A stretch of 64,000 nucleotides of DNA from a bacterium (GTDB lineage Bacteria; Zhuqueibacterota; Zhuqueibacteria; Zhuqueibacterales; Zhuqueibacteraceae): contig JAKLJX010000014.1 of NCBI GenBank assembly GCA_023150945.1, positions 62,001-126,000 on the forward strand, written 5' to 3'. The notes under the pieces are model-generated. The model saw only the letters and a program-made list of their open reading frames with translations. It made no database searches and was not told the origin of the DNA. Made by a program: the position numbers and the translations under genes. Below, piece after piece: positions 1 through 8,767 of the stretch (position 1 is the stretch's first letter; every line of letters starts with the position of its first letter).

Positions 1-862
1 CCAGCAGGCCCTCGCCGATCGGCTGGCATTGCGCGGCAAAGAAGCCGGTGAGCAACTCGCCGCGCACGGCGCGCACGAAAGTGAGTCGTGCCGCCGGGTA
101 GTTGATATTGAAACCAAAAGCATCAACCGGCTGGGTGAAACCGCGCAGCCGAACTTCGACTTCCACCAGATCATCCGGCTTGGTGCGAATGGGCGCATTG
201 AACGCTGCACCGGGCGCGGCGATCCCAATCGCCGGGCCGTCACACGCGCCGGGTTGTGGATTCCTGGTAATCAGATAATTGCAGCAGCCTGCCATGCCTT
301 CCAGATCGTCCGCGAGATTGCTCACCGTGATGATCGAGGTGTCCGCTGCTGCCGGGGATGGTCCAATCGCCACAAAACACAGCGTAACCAGCACGCCCGA
401 GCTGTTGGCGGGAATGCCGAGGCCGCTGAATCCGGAACACGACAACATGCCGGGCTGCGTCTGGTTGCAATCGGAAGCCATGAAGTGTTGCACCAGCGGT
501 CCGCGCTGGGTGCTCTGCAGAGTCAGGCGGGTGGGATCGAATTGTACAGTATAGCCATAAGCATTCACCATCAGCGGGTTCTGTTCCAGGCGAATATCGA
601 CACACACGGTTTCGCCGCGTTTGGCGATGATCGGCGCGCCGCGCTGGCCGCCTTGCGGCACGGGAAAGACAGCCTCCTCCGGACAGGCGCGCGGATCACA
701 GCCGGCCAGAGTTTGCGCGGGACCAATACCGGCGGCGTCATCCGCTTGCGGTGCACGCGCGAAGGCAGTCAAGGCAGAGAGCACAATGACAGTCAGTGCG
801 AGGAAGATGCGGAAACTCGGAACCGCGAGGGCAGAATGAGGGCGTAAAAGAGACGGTTGCAT
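1..862 (-). CDS. Secreted protein with two cohesin-like modules (C-terminus outside window)
   Basis: An open frame runs from an ATG at 862 to the window edge without a stop (287 codons seen). A strong Shine-Dalgarno (GGGAGGAG) lies about 4 nt before the ATG. The first ~40 residues form a signal peptide (basic start, hydrophobic FRIFLALTVIVLSALTAFA). Two similar modules follow: one at about residues 75-190 with YGYTVQFDPTRLTL, and a second starting near 210 with FGFNINYPAARLTFV. This 'hydrophobic strand plus Y/F-D/P-x-x-L' pattern is that of cohesin-like or dockerin-binding extracellular beta-sandwiches. Several Cys residues suggest disulfides in an exported protein. The role is probably extracellular adhesion or scaffolding, by inference from the fold only. 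The family call is moderate; the coding call is strong because the frame is open, has a signal peptide and has a good ribosome site. Confidence 0.75.
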   Translation of the reverse strand, partial: MQPSLLRPHSALAVPSFRIFLALTVIVLSALTAFARAPQADDAAGIGPAQTLAGCDPRACPEEAVFPVPQGGQRGAPIIAKRGETVCVDIRLEQNPLMVNAYGYTVQFDPTRLTLQSTQRGPLVQHFMASDCNQTQPGMLSCSGFSGLGIPANSSGVLVTLCFVAIGPSPAAADTSIITVSNLADDLEGMAGCCNYLITRNPQPGACDGPAIGIAAPGAAFNAPIRTKPDDLVEVEVRLRGFTQPVDAFGFNINYPAARLTFVRAVRGELLTGFFAAQCQPIGEGLL

Positions 863-1341
863 CGGCTCCTCCCTTACAGTTGGACTTTTGTCGCCCTGGC
901 CAGTCCTGGCAGGATTGAACTTCCTAATGGCTCAACAGCCAGTCACAAAAATGTTTCAGGCTGAAAATCTGTCTCGCGCTGAAACTAGCAGCGCGGCTGT
1001 AATTCCCAAAAAATCAGCCTGGCGGTCTGAATGGTGCAAATGCCAGGCCCAAAAGCGCAGGCTGTTTTTCGCTTCCGGCACGGCGTGGGAGCGCTGGCCT
1101 GCGCGCCTGCCCTGAAATGCAAAAGCCTGTTCGTGGTGGGGAACAGGCTTTCCTGCCGGAACTGGTGGCAACATATGGTGAATCGGAAATCGCCTAGTGC
1201 TTTGTTGCCTTGATTTGTATTTATGCTTCCACGGGTCATTCAGAAGGAATCTGGTGAAGTATCTGGCACCGTGCGCACAACTTCACCGGCTCCTTGCAGG
1301 ATGACATTGGTGGTCGCAACACATTTCAGGGTAACAGACCG
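863..1341. other. Intergenic region between cohesin-like gene and frr
   Basis: No gene is supported here. The part next to frr (about 1195-1345) is a dispersed palindromic element. The hairpin at 1122-1151 looks like the terminator of the frr operon. The rest (863-1120) should contain the promoter of the cohesin-like gene, but no convincing -35/-10 pair was recognised. Confidence 0.5.
1122..1151 (-). terminator. Hairpin terminator of the rplM-frr operon
   Basis: A perfect 11-bp stem (AAAGCCTGTTC / GAACAGGCTTT) with a 8-nt loop. On the minus strand it is followed by TTTT, downstream of frr with no gene between. A terminator function is inferred from structure and position. Confidence 0.65.
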
Positions 1342-1345
1342 CTAG
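1195..1345 (-). repeat. Dispersed palindromic 3'-end element, copy A (after frr)
   Basis: Read on the minus strand it starts with CTAGCGGTCTGTTAC, whose TAG is the frr stop codon. It contains an imperfect inverted repeat (TCATTCAGAAGGAATC near 1237-1252 against GGCTCCTTGCAGGATGA near 1288-1304). It aligns over roughly 110-150 bp with copies at about 50597-50708, 63075-63212 and 55320-55586. All four sit directly behind a minus-strand gene. Confidence 0.7.
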
Positions 1346-1899
1346 ACTTCCATGATTTCCGCTTCTTTCTTTTTGAGAATTTCATCGATCTTGGCGGCAT
1401 GCGCATCGGTCAGGCGTTGCGCCTCTTTCTCCAGTTTCTTCTCCTCGTCCTCCGAGATGGTGCCGTCCTTTTTCTCCTTTTTGAGATGTTCGATGGCGTC
1501 GCGGCGCACGTTGCGCACGGCCACCCGGCCTTCCTCGGCGAGCTTTCGGCACAGCCGGATCAAATCCTGCCGGCGTTCTTCGTTGAGCGGGGGAATGGGG
1601 ACGCGGATGACATTGCCGTCATTCTGCGGATTCAGCCCCAAATCGGACTTCTGAATCGCTTTTTCGATTTCACCGATCAGGCTTTTCTCCCAGGGCTGAA
1701 TCGTGATCAACCGCGGCTCCGGCGTGTTGATATTGGCGACCTTGCTGAGCGGGACTGCCGAACCGTAGTACGAAACCCGGACGCTGTCGAGCAGGGCGGG
1801 CGAGGCTTTGCCCGAGCGGATTTTGCTCAACTCGCTGCGCGTGCTTTCCACGGCTTTGTCCATCCGTGTTTCTGCGTCTTTGGTGATTTTATGTGCCAT
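1342..1899 (-). CDS. frr: Ribosome recycling factor
   Basis: This factor splits the post-termination ribosome together with EF-G. The 185-residue protein from MAHKITKDAETRMDK matches the usual family length and the usual N-terminal spacing. It has the conserved RSGKASPALLD segment near residues 30-40, VANINTPEPR, and the RRD..E..KKEKKDG..SEDE helix late in the protein. A GTG three codons upstream (1908) is a possible alternative start, but the ATG at 1899 fits the family length exactly. It is the last gene of the translation operon, 45 nt after pyrH, and its TAG stop forms the edge of a dispersed repeat. Confidence 0.97.
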   Translation of the reverse strand: MAHKITKDAETRMDKAVESTRSELSKIRSGKASPALLDSVRVSYYGSAVPLSKVANINTPEPRLITIQPWEKSLIGEIEKAIQKSDLGLNPQNDGNVIRVPIPPLNEERRQDLIRLCRKLAEEGRVAVRNVRRDAIEHLKKEKKDGTISEDEEKKLEKEAQRLTDAHAAKIDEILKKKEAEIMEV

Positions 1900-1944
1900 A
1901 ACCGTCACCGATCCTTCCTTGCCAATAAAGGTTCAGAAAACTTG

Positions 1945-2733
1945 CTATGCACTGGTTTGCGAAATGGCGTCTGGGGAAACCGTGGTGCCGATGCGCTCCC
2001 CCAGAATCACGCGTTTGAAATTTCCCGGCTGGGTCAGGTTGAACACTACAATGGGCACGCGGTTGTCCATGCACAGTGTCACCGCCGTGATGTCCATCAC
2101 CTTCAAGCCGCGCTTGACGATTTCGATATAACTGAGCTGATCGAATTTTCTCGCCTGCCGATTGACGAGCGGATCTGAGTCGTAAACGCCGTCGACCTTT
2201 GTGCCTTTGAGTATGGCATCGGCTTGAATCTCGATCGCGCGCAGCGAGGCGGCGGTGTCGGTGGTGAAATAGGGATTGCCGGTGCCGGCGGCGAAGATGA
2301 CCACCCGGCCTTTTTCGAGATGGCGGATGGCCCGCCGGCGGATGAAAGGCTCGGCAATTTGCTCCATGCGGATGGCGGTCTGCACGCGAGTGAAAACGCC
2401 GACGCGCTCCAGGCAATCCTGCAGCGCCAGGCCGTTGATCACGGTGGCGAGCATGCCCATATTGTCGGCCTGCACACGATCCATGCCGCGCGCGCGGGTG
2501 GAGAGGCCGCGAAAAATGTTGCCGCCGCCCACCACGATCGCGATTTCAACGCCGAGCGCTTGCACCGCCTTGATCTCCAGCGCGATGGATTCGATCACCT
2601 GTGAATCGATGCCATGCCCCTGGCTGCCCATCAGCGCTTCGCCGCTGAGTTTCAACAGCACGCGTTTGAAGGCCGGTCGCTCTGTCGCGATCGGCGCACG
2701 GGCGGCCGGTCGCACAGCTTCTTCGGATTTCAT
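1945..2733 (-). CDS. pyrH: UMP kinase
   Basis: Phosphorylates UMP to UDP in pyrimidine nucleotide synthesis (amino-acid kinase fold, cytosolic, normally hexameric). The 262-residue protein has the family start [15 protein letters not shown] at about residues 23-37, the GGGNIFRG nucleotide-binding loop, the [17 protein letters not shown] helix and [26 protein letters not shown] lies in the ATP-binding half and [13 protein letters not shown] near the end. The ~20-residue stretch before FKRVLL is longer than in most UMP kinases, so an internal start is possible, but no better ribosome site was seen. It lies between tsf and frr, the usual bacterial order. Confidence 0.96.
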   Translation of the reverse strand: MKSEEAVRPAARAPIATERPAFKRVLLKLSGEALMGSQGHGIDSQVIESIALEIKAVQALGVEIAIVVGGGNIFRGLSTRARGMDRVQADNMGMLATVINGLALQDCLERVGVFTRVQTAIRMEQIAEPFIRRRAIRHLEKGRVVIFAAGTGNPYFTTDTAASLRAIEIQADAILKGTKVDGVYDSDPLVNRQARKFDQLSYIEIVKRGLKVMDITAVTLCMDNRVPIVVFNLTQPGNFKRVILGERIGTTVSPDAISQTSA

Positions 2734-2963
2734 GGTTCAGTTTCTCTTGCGGTGAACGCGGCCAGGCAACGTCGGCGAGACGCCGGTTGCGGGCCGTCCT
2801 CAGGCGGGTCGGGAAGGGAATGCGGGCAGCATTGCGAATCGGAAGCGGGCGGCCGCCGTAAGTTCGTTCCGGCCACCTGAAGACGTTTTACCGCGCGCTG
2901 ACGAGTAAAGACGACTCAGGCCCGACTGTCATGCCAGCCGAGCCTGGGGTCTACTTCACAACC

Positions 2964-3557
2964 TCATTCGCCGAGCTGAAAACGCACGAAGCGGCGAACG
3001 CTGATATTCTCACCGAGTTTGGCGATGGTCTCGGTGATCACCTGGCTGATCGTGCGATTGGGATCCTTGATGAAGCTTTGCTCGATCAGCACGTTGTCCT
3101 GGTAGAATTTTTCGAGCTTGCCCTGGGCGATGCGCTCGACCACGTTGGCGGGCTTCTTTTCATTCTGCGCCTGCGAGCGGTAGATCTCCATCTCCTTCTC
3201 GATCAGCTCGGCGGGCATTTGCTCGCGCGAGACCACCTTGGGATGAGAGGCCGCAATCTGCATGGCAATATCACGCACCAGGGTGCGGAATGCCTCCGTC
3301 TTCGCCACGAAGTCGGTTTCGCAGTTCACCTCGACCAGCACGCCCAGCCGGCTGCCGGGGTGGACGTAGGCTTCGATCATGCCTTCATTGGTGGCCCGGC
3401 CCATTTTCTTCTCGGCGGTCGCCGCGCCCTTCTTGCGCAACCACTCGATGGCCTTTTCCATATCACCGCCGCTTTCGGCCAGGGCATGCTTGCAGTCCAT
3501 GATGCCGGCGCCGGTTTGTTCGCGCAGTTGTTTGACAACTTCAGCAGAGACAGCCAT
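2964..3557 (-). CDS. tsf: Translation elongation factor Ts (short form)
   Basis: Nucleotide exchange factor for EF-Tu. The N-terminal UBA-like helix (VKQLREQTGAGIMDCKHAL), the EGMIEAYVHPGSRLGVLVEVNCETDFVA core and the LIEQSFIKDP segment identify it. At 197 residues it is the short form lacking part of the C-terminal coiled coil, as in many non-proteobacterial lineages. The start at 3557 is chosen because GGAGG sits about 9 nt upstream. It lies 96 nt after rpsB. A 230-nt gap separates it from pyrH, and no gene was seen in that gap. Confidence 0.97.
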   Translation of the reverse strand: MAVSAEVVKQLREQTGAGIMDCKHALAESGGDMEKAIEWLRKKGAATAEKKMGRATNEGMIEAYVHPGSRLGVLVEVNCETDFVAKTEAFRTLVRDIAMQIAASHPKVVSREQMPAELIEKEMEIYRSQAQNEKKPANVVERIAQGKLEKFYQDNVLIEQSFIKDPNRTISQVITETIAKLGENISVRRFVRFQLGE

Positions 3558-3653
3558 GCAGCAAACCTCCAGTTGAAATCTTCTGCAATTCAAATGATCA
3601 CGATCACAGGCAGCCCAACGGGGCTGACCGCGCCCCGGCTGCGGTGCCGGCGC

Positions 3654-4436
3654 TCACGCTTCCACGCCTTCTTCTTCGGCGAATTCGCGCTCATCCATCC
3701 GCTTCTTGAAGGTCTCCTCGTCGCTTTCTTCCTCTGCGCTGATCATCTCTTTCTGCAGGCCGCTTTGCGCTTCCAGCACCGCATCGGAAATCGCCCGAGA
3801 GATCAGGCTGATGGATTTGAAGGCGTCATCGTTGCCGGGAATGGGGTAGGCAATGGGGGACGGATCACAATTGGTATCGACGATCGCGGCCACCGGAATG
3901 CCGAGCTTGTTGGCCTCCGCCACGGCAATCGCTTCCTTGCGCACATCGACGACAAACAGCGCCCCAGGCAGCCGCGTCATCTCGCGGATGCCGCCCAGCA
4001 CTTTTTCGAGTTTCTCGCGCTCGCGCTCCAACGACAGAATCTCTTTCTTGGTGATTTTGTCATAGGTGCCGTCGGTACTCATTTTTTCGATATTCTTGAG
4101 CCGCTTGATGCTTTTTTTGATCGTGCTAAAGTTGGTCAACATGCCGCCCAGCCAGCGCTCGGTGACGTAGTACATGTTGCAGCGCTCCGCGGCGTCTTTG
4201 ATGACGTCCTTCGCCTGCTTTTTCGTGCCGACGAACAAGACCTTGTCGCCGCCCCGCACGATCTGCCCCAGCGACTGCATGCCGAGCTGCAGGGACTCCA
4301 GGCTCTTCTTCAGGTCGATAATGTGAATGCCGTTGCGCTCCATGAAAATGTACTTTCGCATTTTCGGATTCCAACGGCGGGTCAGGTGGCCGAAGTGCGT
4401 TCCGGCAACCAGCAAATCTTGCAAGGTGACATTCAT
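3654..4436 (-). CDS. rpsB: 30S ribosomal protein S2
   Basis: Small-subunit protein S2. From [17 protein letters not shown] the protein is 260 residues, a normal length. The family signatures [54 protein letters not shown] and [15 protein letters not shown] are all present. The acidic C-terminal tail ([23 protein letters not shown]) is variable in the family. The start at 4436 has GGAG 11 nt upstream; an in-frame ATG at 4451 has none. The 261-nt space before it (4437-4697) may hold an S2 leader, but no specific structure was identified. Confidence 0.97.
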   Translation of the reverse strand: MNVTLQDLLVAGTHFGHLTRRWNPKMRKYIFMERNGIHIIDLKKSLESLQLGMQSLGQIVRGGDKVLFVGTKKQAKDVIKDAAERCNMYYVTERWLGGMLTNFSTIKKSIKRLKNIEKMSTDGTYDKITKKEILSLEREREKLEKVLGGIREMTRLPGALFVVDVRKEAIAVAEANKLGIPVAAIVDTNCDPSPIAYPIPGNDDAFKSISLISRAISDAVLEAQSGLQKEMISAEEESDEETFKKRMDEREFAEEEGVEA

Positions 4437-4697
4437 TTGATAGAACTCCATAAATGAGGGTTGATGCTCCTGAGCTTCCGTCGCTGCTGCAGCGCCGGGA
4501 AGATCACGAGCCCCGCGCACGCCAGATCGGCTTGGCGGGTCCGCCATTCGGCCGACAACAGGCTCCGCTGTTCCCCGCAGGGAAACCCTTGAGCCCGGGC
4601 ACGAATGTGTGTGATTTGAAGAAAACCTCCCAGCCGGGTCCGGCATCGCAGCAATGGCGTTGGCATGCCATGCCGAACCATTCGTTTGGGGAGGAGA

Positions 4698-5087
4698 CTA
4701 ACGCTTCGAGAATTGGAAACGCTTGCGTGCACCCTTCTGGCCGTATTTCTTGCGCTCTTTCATGCGCGAATCGCGGGTGAGAAAACCGGCGACCTTGAGG
4801 GTTTTGCGATATTCCCCGGCCTGCAGCAAGGCGCGAGCGATGCCCATGCGCAGGGCGCCGGCTTGACCCGCGAGGCCACCGCCGTCCACATTGGCATGGA
4901 TGTCGAATTTGCCCATGGTTTCCGTGGCCTGCAGCGGCTGCTCGATAATCATCTTCAAGGTTTCACGCTTGAAGTAATCCAGCAGGGGTTTTTTGTTGAC
5001 AACGATGTTGCCCGAACCCGGCAGCAGCCGAACTCGCGCTTGAGAATGCTTGCGCCGCCCCACGGCGATGAATGCAACGGTTTTCAT
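4698..5087 (-). CDS. rpsI: 30S ribosomal protein S9
   Basis: Small-subunit protein S9 (129 residues, normal length). It shows the conserved [13 protein letters not shown] opening, the [19 protein letters not shown] segment and the very basic C-terminus ([21 protein letters not shown]) that reaches the ribosomal P-site. It begins 26 nt after the rplM stop with GAGGAG just upstream, so it is co-transcribed with rplM, as in nearly all bacteria. Confidence 0.97.
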   Translation of the reverse strand: MKTVAFIAVGRRKHSQARVRLLPGSGNIVVNKKPLLDYFKRETLKMIIEQPLQATETMGKFDIHANVDGGGLAGQAGALRMGIARALLQAGEYRKTLKVAGFLTRDSRMKERKKYGQKGARKRFQFSKR

Positions 5088-5113
5088 GAACTCCTCTGCT
5101 GATGAATGCCAAT

Positions 5114-5545
5114 CTAATTGAGCTCGATAGGCTCGGGTTTCTGTGCCGCATGCGGATGCTTGCCGCCGGCGTAAACTTTCATCTTGAGAAATTGTTGATG
5201 GCCCAGGGTGTTGTGCGGCAGCATGCCCTTCACTGCCCGCTCGATCACACGCGCCGGCTGACGCTTCAGTAAGCTGGTGAAGCTCTCCTGCCGAAGGCCG
5301 CCGGGATAGCCGGTAAAGTGCGTGTAGGTCTTGATCGACGCCTTCTTGCCGGTCAAAATGACCTGGTCGGCATTGATCACGACCACATAATCGCCAACAT
5401 CGACGTGAGGCGCATACTGCGGCTTGTGTTTGCCGCGCAGGAGATGCGCAATCTGGCTGGCGAGCCGCCCCAAGACCTTGCCTTTGGCATCAACCAAAAG
5501 CCACTTTTGTGCGACTTCACCCTTTTTCGGCATGTACGTCTTCAC
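5114..5545 (-). CDS. rplM: 50S ribosomal protein L13
   Basis: Large-subunit protein L13 (143 residues). Recognised from [34 protein letters not shown], the Y.HTGYPGG-type loop ([10 protein letters not shown]) and [14 protein letters not shown]. The start is a GTG at 5545 with GAGG about 7 nt upstream. It is the first gene of the translation operon, about 65 nt downstream of a near-consensus promoter. Confidence 0.97.
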   Translation of the reverse strand: MKTYMPKKGEVAQKWLLVDAKGKVLGRLASQIAHLLRGKHKPQYAPHVDVGDYVVVINADQVILTGKKASIKTYTHFTGYPGGLRQESFTSLLKRQPARVIERAVKGMLPHNTLGHQQFLKMKVYAGGKHPHAAQKPEPIELN

Positions 5546-5617
5546 TGCTGACCTCGCTTTGAGCTTTCAGGTGGAAAAAACGCGCAAAAACGCTTCCCTT
5601 TTCGATAACAGACGGCA

Positions 5618-5646
5618 ATTATAGGAAATCCGCCCCAAAGAGTCAA
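5618..5646 (-). promoter_or_regulatory. Sigma-70-type promoter of rplM operon
   Basis: On the minus strand TTGACT (5641-5646) is followed after exactly 17 nt by a perfect TATAAT (5618-5623). The predicted start is near 5610, giving a ~65-nt leader before rplM. Confidence 0.8.
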
Positions 5647-5685
5647 GCCATTTTTCTGGAGAAGAGTTGGTCTTTCCATCGGATT

Positions 5686-7140
5686 TTATTCAGGATACCG
5701 TGACTTCACCGCGGCGGCTTGCTCACCCGGATTTAGACTTCTGAAATTATTGACGATCACCTCGATCTCATCCTCGTGGATCGTGCGGGCATCCAGCCAA
5801 ACGCGATCATCCCGCACATAACCCACAACCGGCGTCGGCCCCAGCCGCAAGGCTCTCGCCAGCTTCGCGGCTGACAACTCACGGCTGCGCACGGTCACGG
5901 CACAGCTTGGGATTCTCGCGATGGGCAATGCACCGCTGCCGGCCTCGCTTTCCGTCTCTTGAATCTCCACAAGCAACCGCTCGCCGCAGACGGCAAGAAT
6001 TCCGCCGTACAGGCGCTGCGCCCGCTGCTGCACCAACGACAGTTCTTCCACCATCATCTCGATGACACGGTGTCGCACAGCCAGGCTTTCCGGATGGAGG
6101 AACAAACGCAACGTACTCTCGAGCAAAGCCAGGGTCAGTTTGTCGCACCGCAGCGCGCGCATGAGAGGATTCTTTTTGACGCGCTCCACCAGCTTGCGCT
6201 CGCCCACGATTAAGCCGCATTGCGGACCACCCAGTACCTTGTCCCCGCTGAAAGTCGCCAGGTGAACGCCGGTGCGTATGCTCTCTGATACCACCGGTTC
6301 ATAGGGCAATCCCCAGATGCGCAAATCAACCAAAACGCCGCCGCCGAGATCATGCACCACCACCAAATTGTGCCGCCGCGCCAATTCCACCAACTCACGT
6401 AACTCGACCTCGCCGGTAAAGCCGAGAATGCGGTAGTTGCTCGGATGCGCCACCAAGATGGCGGCGGTCTTGGGCGTGATGGCCTCGGCATAATCCTGCA
6501 GCTTGGTCTTATTGGTGGTGCCGACTTCGACCAATTTGGCGCCGCTCTTTTTCACCACTTCCGGCATGCGAAACGAGCCGCCGATCTCCACCATTTGGCC
6601 GCGCGAGAGCAAGACTTCCTTTCTCTCCGCGATCGTATTGAGCGTGAGCAATACCGCCGCCGCATTGTTGTTGACAACGCAAGCGGCTTCGGCGGCGGTC
6701 AAGGCGCACAGCAGATCCTCTACATGTTGTCGCCGGTCGCCGCGCTTGCCGGTTGCGAGATCGATCTCCAAATTGCAGTAACCGGCCAAAATCTCTGGCA
6801 GCGCCTGCACCGCCGCCGTTGACAACACCGCGCGCCCCAAGCCGGTGTGGAGAATTATGCCGGTGCCGTTGACGACGCGCTTCAAACGCGGCACAAACAG
6901 CAGGGCCGCCTGCGCCGCCGTGCGCTCCAGCGCCAGGTCGAGCGCCATGGCTTCATTAATCTGCGTTGGCGCTGCCTGCTGCCATTCCCGCCGCAGGGCC
7001 GCAACCGCGCGCCGCGCGCACGCGGTCAGCAATTCCGGTGAAAGGCGCGTGCGCTCCGTTTGCAGGCGTTCATGCTGCACAATTCTATCGACCGCCGGCA
7101 GATAACGCAATGCCGGCACGCCGGTGGTTTCGTTCGACAA
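5686..7140 (-). CDS. selA: L-seryl-tRNA(Sec) selenium transferase
   Basis: PLP enzyme converting Ser-tRNA(Sec) to Sec-tRNA(Sec) with selenophosphate. The 484-residue protein has the usual length and signatures: LRYLPAVDRIV near the N-terminus, VNGTGIILHTGLGRA, AAEAACVVNNNAAAVLL, GGSFRMPEVV, and TFSGDKVLGGPQCGLIVG carrying the PLP lysine. PVVGYVRDDRVWLDARTI is at the C-terminus. The start is TTG at 7140, with GGAGGAG 4 nt upstream. It is transcribed away from the DUF2007 gene. No selB, selD or tRNA(Sec) was seen nearby, so the rest of the pathway must lie elsewhere. Confidence 0.96.
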   Translation of the reverse strand: MSNETTGVPALRYLPAVDRIVQHERLQTERTRLSPELLTACARRAVAALRREWQQAAPTQINEAMALDLALERTAAQAALLFVPRLKRVVNGTGIILHTGLGRAVLSTAAVQALPEILAGYCNLEIDLATGKRGDRRQHVEDLLCALTAAEAACVVNNNAAAVLLTLNTIAERKEVLLSRGQMVEIGGSFRMPEVVKKSGAKLVEVGTTNKTKLQDYAEAITPKTAAILVAHPSNYRILGFTGEVELRELVELARRHNLVVVHDLGGGVLVDLRIWGLPYEPVVSESIRTGVHLATFSGDKVLGGPQCGLIVGERKLVERVKKNPLMRALRCDKLTLALLESTLRLFLHPESLAVRHRVIEMMVEELSLVQQRAQRLYGGILAVCGERLLVEIQETESEAGSGALPIARIPSCAVTVRSRELSAAKLARALRLGPTPVVGYVRDDRVWLDARTIHEDEIEVIVNNFRSLNPGEQAAAVKSRYPE

Positions 7141-7221
7141 AGTCTCCTCCGCAAAGCTTTCACTGGTGGCCTCAAATTACCACGCTCTCTCTGAAAAGCA
7201 AGCAAAAATCCGGCGGTCGCC

Positions 7222-7250
7222 TTGACTCTTTGCCAAAGCTGTGGCATATT
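7222..7250 (+). promoter_or_regulatory. Promoter candidate upstream of the DUF2007/pfkB genes
   Basis: TTGACT (7222-7227), a 17-nt spacer, then CATATT (7245-7250). It lies 110 nt before the ATG at 7360 in the divergent selA intergenic region. Confidence 0.55.
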
Positions 7251-7359
7251 CCGCGGGCACGCATATCGGCACCGTTGGGCTGACGCGGCCCGAATTCGGG
7301 ACTGGCGCGTGCGTCCAACGAACGAAACAGCAACTGCAGTTCTCAAACGGGAGCACTTC

Positions 7360-7734
7360 ATGTTTTGTCCCAATTGCGAAGCAGAATATGTTGCAGGCAT
7401 CTTCCTCTGCTCGGACTGCAATCTGCCACTGGTCTCCGAGCTTCCCGAAAAACCCGCGCCTTCGGCGGCAATTCCATACGTGCGCGTGCTCGCCACCTTC
7501 AATTCCGCTGATTTGATCGTCATCCAATCCCTGCTCGAGGATGCGGGTCTGGATTATCACATCGAAGGGGAAAACTTCCACTACCTCGGCTTTCCGCTGG
7601 TGGAATCCGTCAAGCTGCATGTGCGTGCCGATCAGGCCGAAACCGCACACGCCTTGCTCGCGGACTTGGATTTGCGCGGCTGGGCCATCTCTGCCGATCC
7701 GGAGGGCGATGATGAATTTGACACCCGCGAATGA
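7360..7734 (+). CDS. Zinc-ribbon plus DUF2007 domain protein
   Basis: The 124-residue protein starts with a four-cysteine zinc ribbon (CPNC ... CSDC, residues 3-21). A DUF2007 (putative signal-transducing, ACT-like) domain follows at about residues 38-105: VRVLATFNSADLIVIQSLLEDAGLDYHIEG, then LHVRADQAETAHALL. Function is unknown; the family is thought to bind a ligand or partner. GGGAG lies about 7 nt before the ATG at 7360. The gene ends 29 nt before the PfkB kinase and may be co-transcribed with it. Confidence 0.85.
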   Translation: MFCPNCEAEYVAGIFLCSDCNLPLVSELPEKPAPSAAIPYVRVLATFNSADLIVIQSLLEDAGLDYHIEGENFHYLGFPLVESVKLHVRADQAETAHALLADLDLRGWAISADPEGDDEFDTRE

Positions 7735-7763
7735 CAGCCACACATCTGCCGCAGTGAAAGACC

Positions 7764-8693
7764 ATGATCCTGACAATCACCCCGAATCCCATGCTGGACA
7801 AAACGCTGTGGGTTCCGCGCTTGGAGCACGGCCTCACCCATCGCGCCGGCCGGCTGGCTGAAATCACGGGCGGCAAGGGCCTCAACGTTTCGCGCGCGCT
7901 GCTCAGTCTGGGAGAAACCACGCTGGCCACGGGATTCCTGGGTGGGCATACGGGCGCGGCCATCCGCCATTTATTGGATGCCGAGAAAATTCCGCATGCG
8001 TTCATCGAAATTGCCGCCACCACACGCACCGGCTTCACGGTAACGGAAACGGAAAACAACCGGCACACCGCAGTATTCGAGCCGGGCCATCATTTGCAGG
8101 CGGCGGAGGTCGAGGCCCTGCTTGCTTTCGTGCAGCAAATGTTGCCACAGTGCCGCGCCCTCGCGCTCTGCGGCAGCATGCCGTGCCCCGGCTTCGATCA
8201 CATGTACGCCGATTTGATTCATCTCGCGGCCGCCCGCCATGTGCCGGTGTTTCTCGACAGCTATCATGCCCCGCTGCGATTGGGCTTGGCAGCCGGCCCA
8301 CAATTCTTGAAGCCGAATCGCGATGAGCTGCTCGCGACTCTCGGCCTGGACATGCGCGCGGCGGCGCATCATCGCCAGGCGCTGCGCCTGTTGGCGGAAT
8401 CGGGCGCGACACACATCTTCGTCACCGACGCGGAGCGGCCGGTTCACCTGCTGGCCCAGGGCATTCACTATCTCGCAGTGCCGCCCGCGATCACCTGCGT
8501 CAACCCACTCGGCAGCGGCGATGCACTGGTGGCGGCATTTCTCTACGGCTGGCTGCGACAAATGCCGGAGGAAGAATTGCTGTGCTTCGCGATCGCGGCG
8601 GGCAGCGTGAATGCCGGCAATCCGCTGCCGGGCTATGCCAATCTCGAGGAGATTACCGCGCTTGCGCCTCGGGTTCGCCTGGAACGCATTTGA
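7764..8693 (+). CDS. PfkB-family sugar (phosphate) kinase, 1-phosphofructokinase-like
   Basis: Ribokinase-fold kinase of the 1-phosphofructokinase/tagatose-6-phosphate kinase branch: it opens MILTITPNPMLDKTL and carries PfkB signature 1 (GGKGLNVSRALLSLG, residues ~34-48). Signature 2 is NPLGSGDALVAAFLYG (~residues 250-265), where D is the catalytic base. KPNRDEL (~residue 183) is also conserved. At 309 residues it is full length. Fructose-1-phosphate, tagatose-6-phosphate or fructose-6-phosphate are all possible substrates, and no PTS gene is nearby to decide. It follows the DUF2007 gene closely. Confidence 0.9.
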   Translation: MILTITPNPMLDKTLWVPRLEHGLTHRAGRLAEITGGKGLNVSRALLSLGETTLATGFLGGHTGAAIRHLLDAEKIPHAFIEIAATTRTGFTVTETENNRHTAVFEPGHHLQAAEVEALLAFVQQMLPQCRALALCGSMPCPGFDHMYADLIHLAAARHVPVFLDSYHAPLRLGLAAGPQFLKPNRDELLATLGLDMRAAAHHRQALRLLAESGATHIFVTDAERPVHLLAQGIHYLAVPPAITCVNPLGSGDALVAAFLYGWLRQMPEEELLCFAIAAGSVNAGNPLPGYANLEEITALAPRVRLERI

Positions 8694-8767
8694 AAGTCTG
8701 AAATGTCCGTGGCTGCAACCGCCGCCGGCCGCGCCGTCCTTGACAAATTCAAACAATCGAGTTTCGC

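Noticed and set aside
29-847. Plus-strand frame over the window start
   Set aside because: The minus strand encodes a protein with a signal peptide, a strong ribosome site and repeated cohesin-like modules, so the plus frame is a shadow.
2931-4457. Long plus-strand frame opposite tsf and rpsB
   Set aside because: It is antisense to two certain genes; the composition of GC-rich codons opens the opposite strand. It has no signal, motif or ribosome site.
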